From DASPKA01 sp035628335 (GTDB lineage Bacteria > Patescibacteriota > Doudnabacteria > UBA920), in assembly GCA_035628335.1 (NCBI GenBank), contig DASPKA010000069.1, positions 1 through 10,758 on the forward strand: DNA of 10,758 nt, in the 5' to 3' direction. The notes beneath the pieces are model-generated. The model was not told the DNA's origin and made no database searches. It worked only from the letters and a program-made list of their open reading frames with translations. Shown piece by piece: positions 4,953 through 10,758 of the stretch. The translations under genes were made by a program, and so were the position numbers. Each line of letters begins with the position of its first letter. Position 1 is the stretch's first letter.

Positions 4953-5957
4953 TTGATATTGTTTCTCGTAATACTCCTTATATTCCCCAGACTTAATTTT
5001 TTTCCACCACGCCTGGTTATTTCTATACCACTCAATAGTTTGTTTAAGACCTTCTTCAAAGCTTACATTCGGTTTCCAACCAAGTTCAGTGCGCAGCTTA
5101 GTGCTGTCGTTTGCATACTTCGTGTCATGCCCTGGACGATCAGGAACAAATTCTATAAGGTCTTCGTCTTTTCCCATAAGCCGTAAAAGAGTCTGTATAA
5201 CCTCTAGATTGCTCGGGTGAGGTTTGTCGGGCGAAACTAAGTATGTCTCCCCAGGCTTTCCTCCGCGCAAGATAAGGTCTATGGCGCGACAGTGGTCTTC
5301 TACATGCAACCATTCACGGATTTGATCTCCTTTGCCATATATAGGGATTTTCTTGCCTGTTTCTTCGAGTATATTGGTTATGGCAAGTGGTAAGAGCTTT
5401 TCTGGGTGGTGAAATGGACCGTAGTTATTTGCACAATTAGAAAGTGTAACATGCATGCCGTAAGTTTTGTAAAATGCTCGTGCTAAATAGTCTGCTCCGG
5501 CCTTGCTTGCAGAATATGGGCTCGTAGGGTCGTATGGTGTCTCTTCAGTCCACTCTATGTCGCTGTCTACAGGCAGCATACCAAATACTTCGTCGGTTGA
5601 TATGTGATGAAAGCGTTTAACACCTTTAATTCTAGCTGCATTAAGCAGTACTGCAGTTCCAAGTGTGTTACTTTTTACAAATACCAATGGTTCCTGTATA
5701 GAACGGTCTACGTGCGATTCTGCAGCAAAGTGCACTACAGTGTCTATTCCTCTCATTAGTTCACTAACTAACTGTTCGTCACAAATGTCGCCTTGAACAA
5801 AGGAGATTTTGTCCTGTATATCATGGAGGCTGTCCTTAGTGCCAGCGTACGTTAGCTTATCCAGGACAACTAAGGAATCGGTAGGGTAGTTCTTTACCCA
5901 ATAGTGCACAAAGTTTGCTCCGATAAATCCAGCTCCGCCCGTTATCAAAAGTTTCAT
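4932..5957 (-). CDS. rmlB: dTDP-glucose 4,6-dehydratase
   Basis: RmlB oxidises and dehydrates dTDP-glucose to dTDP-4-keto-6-deoxyglucose using tightly bound NAD. Visible motifs are the NAD loop GGAGFIG (7-13), GDICD (56-60), HFAAESHVDRSI (76-87), the active-site STDEVFG (120-126), YSASK with Tyr148/Lys152, NNYGPFHHPEKLLP (177-190) and DQIREWLHVEDHCRA (211-225). The length of 341 matches the family. Its ATG overlaps the stop of the HtrA-like gene as ATGA, so translation is probably coupled and no SD is needed. The last residues SVKHQV and the stop are contributed by repeat copy 2. Substrate could be UDP-glucose if the pathway is the UDP version, but the neighbouring rmlA argues for dTDP. Family assignment is secure. 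Confidence 0.96.
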   Translation of the reverse strand: MKLLITGGAGFIGANFVHYWVKNYPTDSLVVLDKLTYAGTKDSLHDIQDKISFVQGDICDEQLVSELMRGIDTVVHFAAESHVDRSIQEPLVFVKSNTLGTAVLLNAARIKGVKRFHHISTDEVFGMLPVDSDIEWTEETPYDPTSPYSASKAGADYLARAFYKTYGMHVTLSNCANNYGPFHHPEKLLPLAITNILEETGKKIPIYGKGDQIREWLHVEDHCRAIDLILRGGKPGETYLVSPDKPHPSNLEVIQTLLRLMGKDEDLIEFVPDRPGHDTKYANDSTKLRTELGWKPNVSFEEGLKQTIEWYRNNQAWWKKIKSGEYKEYYEKQYQSVKHQV

Positions 5958-6988
5958 TTAAGAATTGAAGTTTTAATAGTTACGCTCTTCTTTTCGGTAC
6001 CTCGAACGACTTCTAAGCGTATATCACTCCCAGCTTTTACTTTCGCCAGTATCCCCATAAGGCTTTGTGGTGTTACCGTTTGCCCTTCCATTGATACGAG
6101 TTTGTCACCTTCCTTAAGCAATGGAGTTTGAGAGTTAGTTATAAGAATGTGGCTTTTTGACGTTTTGTCGCTTCCCTGCCAAAATGGAACTTCTCGAAGA
6201 CTAAAGCCAAATGAAGGACGAGTAATGCTTGTGCTACCTGCTAGAATTTGATCAACAGCAGACTTAATCATGCTAGCTGGTATTATGGAGCCTCCCGATG
6301 ATATTCCCACCATTTCAGATTCATGAGTAATGTACAAGCTACCGGGTTCAGTGTGGTTGCTATACTGGAGCTCCAAATACAAGGCACTCGCACGCTCTGC
6401 AGAAGTAGGTTGACGTGTGTAGGGAGGTGAGATTTGTGAGATATAATTTCCACTGACCTTTCCAGCTCCATGCTCCATAAGCGCTAATTCCGCTACCTTC
6501 AGTCCGGGTTTTAGGTTGTTTTCAGTTATAAAATCAGGCACGGTATCTGTTTGCTTTGTGCTTTGCAAAATTACCAAACGACTCGCTGGGTCTGCGTATA
6601 TTTTAGTTACAGCAAAAATTCTACCTTCAGAGTCTACCACGCTCAGCTCCCCAGGTGGAGTTGCTTCATTGCTGGTGGCAATAACGCCTTCCCGACTTAA
6701 AAATACTCCGCTCCCTGTACGGTGCAAACCGTCTTTGTCACGAAGGTAGATGGTGACCAGAAGTCGGATGTTTGCCTGAAGCGCAGCAGAGATGTCGCCC
6801 TCGTCTCTTACAATAACTTGTTCTTTTTTCTCGATTATAACCGGAGCGTCAGGTGTGTAGATGTGTAAATTTTTAACAAAGCTTATGCTCTGTACCCACG
6901 CACGAACATATCCGCCAAAAAGCACATCCAACGCAAAAGCAATGAATACACTAGCAATAATAATACTAAGTCGTTGTTTAGAAGTCAT
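5954..6988 (-). CDS. Membrane-anchored HtrA/DegP-like protein with degenerate protease domain and PDZ domain
   Basis: The layout is that of HtrA: an N-terminal membrane anchor (residues about 8-28, SIIIASVFIAFALDVLFGGY), a coiled/linker part to about 75, a trypsin-like domain (about 75-250) and a PDZ domain (about 258-342; LLKEGDKLVSMEGQTVTPQSL at 290-310). The fold marks are readable (GSGVFLSREGVIAT, 92-105). The catalytic residues are not: TSNEAT (105-110) stands where active enzymes have TNxHV, DPASRLVIL (133-141) where DLAVL is usual, and TEPGSLYI (213-220) in place of GNSGGPL. I therefore infer an inactive protease that acts as a scaffold or chaperone on the outer face of the membrane. 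The start ATG 6988 overlaps the upstream stop as ATGA, with a GGAG three bases before it; a TTG at 6997 is less likely. The gene is coupled to rmlB downstream. Confidence 0.8.
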   Translation of the reverse strand: MTSKQRLSIIIASVFIAFALDVLFGGYVRAWVQSISFVKNLHIYTPDAPVIIEKKEQVIVRDEGDISAALQANIRLLVTIYLRDKDGLHRTGSGVFLSREGVIATSNEATPPGELSVVDSEGRIFAVTKIYADPASRLVILQSTKQTDTVPDFITENNLKPGLKVAELALMEHGAGKVSGNYISQISPPYTRQPTSAERASALYLELQYSNHTEPGSLYITHESEMVGISSGGSIIPASMIKSAVDQILAGSTSITRPSFGFSLREVPFWQGSDKTSKSHILITNSQTPLLKEGDKLVSMEGQTVTPQSLMGILAKVKAGSDIRLEVVRGTEKKSVTIKTSILK

Positions 6989-7683
6989 AAACTCCAATCC
7001 CCGGCGAGTGTCCCAAGGACAATGAACAGGCCGTTAATAAATAATTCGTATTTTAAGCGGCTGACTGACAGCTCATGAAGCATATAGTAATGAACGATTT
7101 GAAAAAGGCTTGCGGTGAGTGCTGTAAAGAGGAGTGCGGATATGAGAGGCAATGCGGGCAGTGTCCATATTCCAAACATCAACTCTGCACCGGTTATACT
7201 CAGAACAGCAATTGCTGCAGGTTTTCGTTTGTCGGAACGCTCAAGGTGTGTAAAACTGTAGTAAAATAAGAGCGGGAGACCTATAAGCGCTAAGCTGAAG
7301 CTCAAAGGACTGTTACTAATGAGCGCAGTTTCGAACAGGAAGAAAGAAAAGGAAAACAGCATTAAGCGAATCCATGCATACTCAAGGCGCACATCTGCAG
7401 TTTGATTTTGTTCGCTATAGTGCAAGAATCCAAGTACAAGGGATGCAGCGCCAATCCAAATAGTTCTAAAGGTTCCGGGGAATCCAACTGACGCTATTCC
7501 AAGCAAACAAAGACTCACTATAAGCTTCATTCTCTTTGAGAAACTCAGGCGAATCGATGCCGCATACATAAAGACCGAGCTTAAAATTAGGGCTGTTACT
7601 TCTGCATAGATAGGTGAAAAAAACGCAGGAAAACCCCACAAAGTCGCTCCCCAAATAAATGCAATAACTAAACTCTGAATCAT
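6985..7683 (-). CDS. Polytopic membrane protein, unknown function
   Basis: I do not recognise this family. With the start at ATG 7683, overlapping the lgt stop as ATGA, it has 232 residues; an in-frame ATG at 7716 lies inside lgt and is less likely. I count about seven to nine hydrophobic segments, roughly at 4-20, 25-45, 52-70, 73-90, 104-124, 128-145, 156-173, 177-198 and 211-228. Loops are short. A charged stretch between segments (HLERSDKRK, 146-154) probably faces the cytoplasm. There is no cysteine pair or catalytic motif that I can name. A histidine/tyrosine-rich piece, VHYYMLHEL (197-205), sits late in the protein. It lies between lgt and the HtrA-like gene and is joined to both by ATGA overlaps, so a role in the cell envelope is likely. 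Confidence 0.75.
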   Translation of the reverse strand: MIQSLVIAFIWGATLWGFPAFFSPIYAEVTALILSSVFMYAASIRLSFSKRMKLIVSLCLLGIASVGFPGTFRTIWIGAASLVLGFLHYSEQNQTADVRLEYAWIRLMLFSFSFFLFETALISNSPLSFSLALIGLPLLFYYSFTHLERSDKRKPAAIAVLSITGAELMFGIWTLPALPLISALLFTALTASLFQIVHYYMLHELSVSRLKYELFINGLFIVLGTLAGDWSL

Positions 7684-8414
7684 TTCTTTCTTTTGGCATA
7701 TAATACTATGCCACACGCAATGAGTACTAACGAGACCAGCAAATTTTGTCTAAAACCAAACAAAAACGGGGGCTGTACACGTACAAATTCAAGGCCTACC
7801 CTGCAAATATTATACAAAATTAAATACAAACAGAAAAGAGAACCCTTTGGCTGACGGCCATAAACCAAAAGTGCACACAAGATGATCGTGTTCGCTATCA
7901 TTTCGTATGCAAACAATGGGTGGTAGTGAGTAAATGCCATGTACTCCTCTGTCCTATGCTCTGGTGATATGTAAATCCCCCATGGTAAGTTTGTTGGCAA
8001 TCCATACAGCTCTTGGTTAAAGTAGTTTCCGACTCTGCCTATGATTTGACCAAGAAGAAGGCCAGGCGTCAACACATCTGCCCATTTCCACCAGTCACGG
8101 GTTTTGTAGAGTAGCGTAAGGACTCCCCCAATGACCGCTCCATAGATACTAAGTCCTCCACGCCAAACAGCAACCATATGAGCTGGATTTTCTAGGTAGT
8201 ACTGGAAGTCACTTAGTACATGGTAAGCACGTGCTCCCACAAACCCACATAAGATGACCCAAAACAACACATCATCTATATTTTCTAATCCAAGATTCTT
8301 TGCTCGCTTTACTGTAAATAAATAACCGCACGCCACCGCTACTCCCATGGATAAGGAGTAGAAATGGACATGCAATCCAAGTAATGTGAAATATTGTGGT
8401 GGAGTAAAGTCCAT
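7680..8414 (-). CDS. lgt: Prolipoprotein diacylglyceryl transferase
   Basis: Lgt moves a diacylglyceryl group from phosphatidylglycerol to the lipobox cysteine of prolipoproteins in the cytoplasmic membrane. The 244-residue protein has about seven membrane helices. The family signature GQIIGRVGNYFNQELYG (122-138) is present; Arg127 matches the essential E. coli Arg143. Others are GARAYHV (60-66), WRGGLSIYG (84-92), HPLFAYE (165-171) and RVGLEFVR (205-212), where Arg212 matches Arg239. One deviation is Tyr91 in SIYG where E. coli has His103 (SFHG). The length is a little below the usual 260-290. The start ATG 8414 follows the exonuclease stop by two bases, and the stop overlaps the next gene as ATGA. 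No SD is visible, which fits coupled translation. Lipoproteins should exist in this organism, though none is obvious in the window. Confidence 0.95.
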   Translation of the reverse strand: MDFTPPQYFTLLGLHVHFYSLSMGVAVACGYLFTVKRAKNLGLENIDDVLFWVILCGFVGARAYHVLSDFQYYLENPAHMVAVWRGGLSIYGAVIGGVLTLLYKTRDWWKWADVLTPGLLLGQIIGRVGNYFNQELYGLPTNLPWGIYISPEHRTEEYMAFTHYHPLFAYEMIANTIILCALLVYGRQPKGSLFCLYLILYNICRVGLEFVRVQPPFLFGFRQNLLVSLVLIACGIVLYAKRKK

Positions 8415-8416
8415 TG

Positions 8417-9001
8417 TTAAAACAACACTGCTTGCTGCAACACACCAAAGCGTGAAGCAGGTTCTTGAATTTTGAAAGGAATTTCTTTCATTTTAAAGAA
8501 ATCCTGGTACAGTAGCTTTTGGTTCTTTAGCAAGTAATCGTATATTTGTTTTGTCACTTTCACATCATCTAAACAGTACTTTTTTAACTCCGTCATGCGT
8601 TTGCTTCGCCAGTACAGCACTGCTTGTAAGCCATTACCGGACTTACCTGTTCCAAGTGTTGCCTGTGCAACTTTTTCAAGTGAAATTTTGTGTCCAAGTA
8701 CATTTTGTATTTCTACTAAAATGTCTAATGACGGAATCGACTTCAAGTCAAAGTGCATGTATGGTTGGAGTACATCAAAGTCAAAATCCAGTATATTGAA
8801 CCCAATAATTTGATCTGCACTCTGTAGTATACCAGCAAGGCGTGGCAATTCGTTTTCTTCGAAGATACTGTACTTGTCTGTAGCGTACTCATAAATTCCG
8901 CACACAGAAACTTTTAGTAAATGGTTTTTCCCTCTTCCTCCCACTTCTGCGAATTCTTTCTGTGTTTCTAAATCAAGAACAACTTTTTTTATCTGGCTCA
9001 T
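8417..9001 (-). CDS. DEDDy-type 3'-5' exonuclease, RNase H-like (YprB-like)
   Basis: This is a single-domain 194-residue nuclease of the DnaQ/RNase H-like fold. The metal-binding residues are all visible: VVLDLET with Asp10 and Glu12 (Exo I), GFNILDFD with Asn69 and Asp74 (Exo II) and YCLDD with Tyr142 and Asp146 (Exo III, the y subtype). It most resembles the stand-alone ribonuclease-H-like domain of YprB (RNase_H_2). It is expected to degrade DNA or RNA from the 3' end with two metal ions in the cytoplasm; the substrate is not predictable. No fused helicase or polymerase is present. It is the first gene of the lgt-rml chain and sits two bases upstream of lgt. The ATG at 9001 has no SD; a predicted promoter would start the transcript only 3-4 bases before it. 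Confidence 0.85.
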   Translation of the reverse strand: MSQIKKVVLDLETQKEFAEVGGRGKNHLLKVSVCGIYEYATDKYSIFEENELPRLAGILQSADQIIGFNILDFDFDVLQPYMHFDLKSIPSLDILVEIQNVLGHKISLEKVAQATLGTGKSGNGLQAVLYWRSKRMTELKKYCLDDVKVTKQIYDYLLKNQKLLYQDFFKMKEIPFKIQEPASRFGVLQQAVLF

Positions 9002-9011
9002 TTGTTTTCGT

Positions 9012-9039
9012 ATTATTTCGATTTAATTTTACCCTTCAA
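9012..9039 (-). promoter_or_regulatory. Possible promoter of the exonuclease-lgt-rml chain
   Basis: On the - strand TTGAAG (9039-9034) is separated by 16 bases from AATAAT (9017-9012). The predicted start is near 9005, 4 bases before the ATG at 9001, which would give an almost leaderless mRNA and fits the absence of an SD. The -35 lies inside the outer arm of the repeat at 9031-9075. It is an AT-rich stretch, so a chance match is quite possible. Confidence 0.35.
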
Positions 9040-9075
9040 TGTAATTACCGCGAAGCGGGAATGACGGGAAAGGGT
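9031..9075. repeat. GC-rich palindromic repeat, REP/dRS3-like
   Basis: The core ATTACCGC (9044-9051) and GCGGGAAT (9055-9062) pair with one mismatch around GAA, enclosed by ACCCTT (9031-9036) and AAGGGT (9070-9075). It is more GC-rich than the sequence around it. The core resembles the ATTCCCGC...GCGGGAAT palindromes (dRS3/REP type) dispersed in many bacterial genomes. Copy number here cannot be judged from one window. Confidence 0.5.
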
Positions 9076-9086
9076 TGCGTCTATGA

Positions 9087-9126
9087 GAAATTGTAGCACA
9101 AAAAAAGAAATTGTAGCACAAAAAAA
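9087..9126. repeat. 20-bp tandem duplication
   Basis: Two exact adjacent copies of a 20-base unit, GAAATTGTAGCACA plus six A, lie at 9087-9106 and 9107-9126. The second A-run supplies the U-tract of the terminator at 9120-9163. It looks like a slippage duplication at a terminator tail. Confidence 0.85.
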
Positions 9127-9163
9127 ACTACCCGCTTTCCACATCACTAATGAAGAAAGCGGG
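9120..9163 (-). terminator. Intrinsic terminator of the 82-aa/126-aa unit
   Basis: On the - strand CCCGCTTTC (9163-9155) pairs with GAAAGCGGG (9139-9131) around a 15-base loop. After three bases a run of T follows (complement of A9120-9127). It begins 5 bases after the stop of the 126-aa gene and insulates the exonuclease-lgt chain from that unit. Confidence 0.88.
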
Positions 9164-9168
9164 CTATC

Positions 9169-9549
9169 CTAATAAACGGCCAGCACAACACGGCGAGCGA
9201 TTATGCTAACTGCGAAGCCTATGACAAACAGACCGAGGGTGACGATGGCGAGACATGAAATGCCAACGACGTACTGTGGGACAGTGTTTAGCATTTCGCA
9301 GGCTGAGAGGCGTATTTGCCCAGCAACAACGAACACGAGCCAGAGGAGCATGATGGCCAGGTTTTCATGTGAGTAAACACCGATGCAGTCATAGGTCCAT
9401 TCGATCAGTGCGCCAAGTAGCAGTACCAAAGCTCCGAACGTTGCGAGTAAGAAGTACGGATTAGTGCTGACAAAGCCAGCTAGAAACAACCCGATGTCAA
9501 TAGCTCCAGCACAGAACACTGCTATGAGCACAGAAATCAGTATTTTCAT
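9169..9549 (-). CDS. 126-aa four-helix membrane protein, unknown function
   Basis: I do not recognise this family. The start ATG 9549 is well supported by AAGGAGG five bases upstream and overlaps the previous stop as ATGA. Four membrane helices are evident at about 4-26, 32-52, 63-79 and 92-117, with short loops. Acidic residues sit within or beside helices (Asp18, Glu50, Asp54) and the C-terminus carries two Arg (119-120). Only four cysteines are scattered, with no motif. It is translationally coupled to the 82-aa gene before it and followed by a strong terminator. Fold and size would fit a small transporter-like or membrane-accessory protein, but nothing in the sequence assigns a function. 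Confidence 0.75.
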   Translation of the reverse strand: MKILISVLIAVFCAGAIDIGLFLAGFVSTNPYFLLATFGALVLLLGALIEWTYDCIGVYSHENLAIMLLWLVFVVAGQIRLSACEMLNTVPQYVVGISCLAIVTLGLFVIGFAVSIIARRVVLAVY

Positions 9550-9794
9550 TGATCCTCCTTGACTCGAATAATTTTCGTTTCGTTTAAGACTGTCCGAGTG
9601 AGACAGTACTTTGGGTTGTAGGTTTTACCAACCTTTACAACGGCAAACCTTTTCCGTGCGTCTGCCGTTGGCTGCCTATAAACTTTGGCAGTTATGGATA
9701 TGGATCCTACCTTGCCTTCTGGCACGTGACTGTCTACAACATACACGTGTGTAAGGCCTTCTCTGATTGCGCTTTCTAGTCTTATAATGCACAT
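9546..9794 (-). CDS. 82-aa soluble protein, unknown function
   Basis: I do not recognise this family. I choose ATG 9794 because AAGGAGG lies just upstream with a four-base spacer. The frame is open further, to 9935, but that extension would cover the aspS promoter and start and has no comparable site. The protein (MCIIRLESAIREGLTHVYVV at the start) is beta-rich, basic and without a signal or membrane segment. It ends ETKIIRVKEDQ. It forms a two-gene unit with the membrane protein downstream (ATGA overlap) and is transcribed divergently from aspS, only 64 bases away. Confidence 0.7.
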   Translation of the reverse strand: MCIIRLESAIREGLTHVYVVDSHVPEGKVGSISITAKVYRQPTADARKRFAVVKVGKTYNPKYCLTRTVLNETKIIRVKEDQ

Positions 9795-9829
9795 ACTACC
9801 TCCTTGATCCTGTGTTTTTGTGCTTTTAA

Positions 9830-9858
9830 ATCGTAGCATGTTCTGGTATAATATTGAA
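9830..9858 (-). promoter_or_regulatory. Possible promoter of the 82-aa/126-aa unit
   Basis: On the - strand an extended -10, TGCTACGAT, gives TACGAT at 9835-9830. A weak -35, TTCAAT, lies 17 bases upstream (9858-9853). The predicted start is near 9823 with a leader of about 29 bases. It overlaps the aspS promoter on the other strand. The match is modest. Confidence 0.35.
9844..9852 (+). promoter_or_regulatory. Extended -10 promoter of aspS (leaderless transcript predicted)
   Basis: TGGTATAAT is a perfect extended -10 with TATAAT at 9847-9852. Seven bases beyond its last T is position 9859, the A of the aspS start codon. No SD is present upstream of that ATG. No convincing -35 is seen (TTTTAA-like near 9824-9829). 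The sequence therefore predicts an mRNA that begins with AUG. Confidence 0.65.
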
Positions 9859-10758
9859 ATGGAATTTACACGTACATTAGCTTTACAAACAATAGAACAG
9901 ATTGGGAATACAGTTATGGTTAGTGGGTGGGTCAACTCTTACCGTGACCATGGAGGCTTACTCTTTATTGACCTCCGCGACCACACTGGCGTGGTTCAGC
10001 TTGCGGTACACCCACAAAATACTGAGGCATTTGAGGTAGGACAAAAGCTCAGAGACGAGTTTGTGATCGAAGCAACCGGTATCGTAAAAGAACGTGCTGA
10101 AACTGTTATAAACGAAAACATCCCTACTGGGAGCATTGAGATTGAAATCACGCACCTACAAATTTTAAATACTTCAAAACCACTTCCCTTCCCTATTTTT
10201 GACGCAAACAAAGTAAACGAAGATACGCGACTAAAGTACCGATTTTTGGATTTACGTCGGGAAAAAATGCAGCGAATGCTCACTCATAGAAGCAAGTTCA
10301 TAAAGGCGATACGTGACTACATGGACAACGCGGGTTTTGTGGAAATCACCACACCTATTTTGACTTCTTCCTCACCTGAAGGCGCGCGTGACTTTTTAGT
10401 GCCTTCTCGTTTACATCCTGGAAAATTTTACGCCTTACCCCAGGCACCACAGCAATTTAAGCAGCTGCTCATGGTTGGTGGCCTGCCCAAGTACTTTCAG
10501 ATAGCTCCTTGTTTTAGAGATGAAGACCCCCGTGCAGACCGTCACCCTGGTGAGTTCTACCAGCTTGACTTAGAGATGTCGTTTGTAAAAAAACCAGAAG
10601 ACGTGTTTACTGCGGTGGAGCCTATGGTTATTGAACTAACAGAAAAGTTTGCTGGCAAAAAAGTGCTCCAAAAACCTATTCCACGCATCTCCCACGACTA
10701 CGCACTAGAGACCTATGGCTCTGATAAACCAGACTTGCGCTATGATATGAAGTTAGTA
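9859..10758 (+). CDS. aspS: Aspartate--tRNA ligase, 5' part (3' end outside window)
   Basis: The frame is open to the window end with no stop, giving the first 300 of about 590 residues expected for a bacterial AspRS. The N-terminal OB-fold anticodon-binding domain (about 15-100: VSGWVNSYRDHGGLLFIDLRD) is followed by the class II catalytic core: RYRFLDLRR-like hinge (127-134), motif 1 region FVEITTPIL (160-168), SPEGARDFLVPSR (172-184), LPQAPQQFKQLLM (193-205) and motif 2 FRDEDPRADRHPGEFYQLDLE (219-239). GSDKPDLR is near the window end. Position 31 is His; in studied AspRS enzymes His at this site goes with non-discriminating enzymes that charge both tRNA-Asp and tRNA-Asn, while Leu goes with discriminating ones. 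The bacterial insertion domain and motif 3 lie beyond the window. The ATG follows the TATAAT by six bases and has no SD, so a leaderless mRNA is likely. Confidence 0.96.
   Translation, partial: MEFTRTLALQTIEQIGNTVMVSGWVNSYRDHGGLLFIDLRDHTGVVQLAVHPQNTEAFEVGQKLRDEFVIEATGIVKERAETVINENIPTGSIEIEITHLQILNTSKPLPFPIFDANKVNEDTRLKYRFLDLRREKMQRMLTHRSKFIKAIRDYMDNAGFVEITTPILTSSSPEGARDFLVPSRLHPGKFYALPQAPQQFKQLLMVGGLPKYFQIAPCFRDEDPRADRHPGEFYQLDLEMSFVKKPEDVFTAVEPMVIELTEKFAGKKVLQKPIPRISHDYALETYGSDKPDLRYDMKLV

Noticed and set aside
4883..5059. N-terminal extension of the reductase gene
   Set aside because: The extra 59 codons lie in repeat copy 2 and antisense-free overlap with the rmlB 3' end. The Rossmann start MKLLIFGNGQ fits the ATG at 4882.
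4278..5186. + strand frames opposite the reductase and rmlB
   Set aside because: They are antisense shadows of clearly conserved SDR genes.
9087..9126. Possible CRISPR repeats
   Set aside because: The two 20-bp copies are directly adjacent with no spacer between them, and there are no further copies or cas1.
9795..9935. Longer start for the 82-aa gene
   Set aside because: It would overlap the aspS promoter and start, while a strong SD precedes the ATG at 9794.
9958..10283. - strand open frames inside aspS
   Set aside because: They are shadows of the well-conserved aspS frame, with no ribosome site.

Overview
The window looks like a chromosomal segment of a small-genome bacterium, most likely from the Candidate Phyla Radiation (Patescibacteria, Parcubacteria-like). 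This is inferred from gene content, not from a marker tree. Supporting points are the very compact layout, chains of ATGA stop/start overlaps, genes without Shine-Dalgarno (SD) sequences, a Cas2/PaaX-fold orphan gene of a kind often seen in these genomes, and many unrecognisable short membrane proteins. TGA is used as a stop several times, so this is not a code-25 lineage (Gracilibacteria/SR1).

Layout. Two aminoacyl-tRNA synthetase genes on the + strand frame the window: the 3' part of thrS (1-1362) and the 5' part of aspS (9859-10758). All genes between them lie on the - strand, in four transcription units. Read in their own direction they are: (i) 9794-9169, two small genes of unknown function with strong SD sequences, ending at a clear terminator. 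(ii) 9001-3182, a long chain: DEDDy exonuclease, lgt, polytopic membrane protein, degenerate HtrA/PDZ protein, rmlB, a UER1/RmlD-type reductase and rmlA, ending at an intrinsic terminator. (iii) 3070-2423, a single gene for a membrane-anchored winged-helix protein with a Cas2/PaaX-like domain. (iv) 2300-1402, a three-gene unit: a membrane-anchored 178-aa protein, an 83-aa cysteine-rich protein and a predicted 25-aa Trp-rich peptide, ending at a hairpin terminator next to the thrS stop.

How the genes work together. Unit ii couples envelope biogenesis (lipoprotein diacylglyceryl transfer, a membrane-anchored HtrA-like protein) with activated-rhamnose synthesis. rmlC is absent. The last reductase matches the plant/Mimivirus 3,5-epimerase/4-reductase (UER1) type and carries the extra Cys and Lys, so one enzyme may replace RmlC plus RmlD. 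The two spacers inside the rml cluster are filled by related copies of an AGCGT/ACGCT-rich repeat that also encodes the C-terminal tails and stop codons of the preceding genes.

The most unusual part is units iii and iv. The Cas2/PaaX-like gene is bracketed by two 36-bp near-perfect palindromes with the same ends and core, but with different four-base blocks that remain complementary. One palindrome overlaps the gene's own predicted -35 region. The other begins at its stop codon and sits just upstream of the predicted -35 of the peptide unit. I infer, without proof, a self-contained regulator/peptide module.
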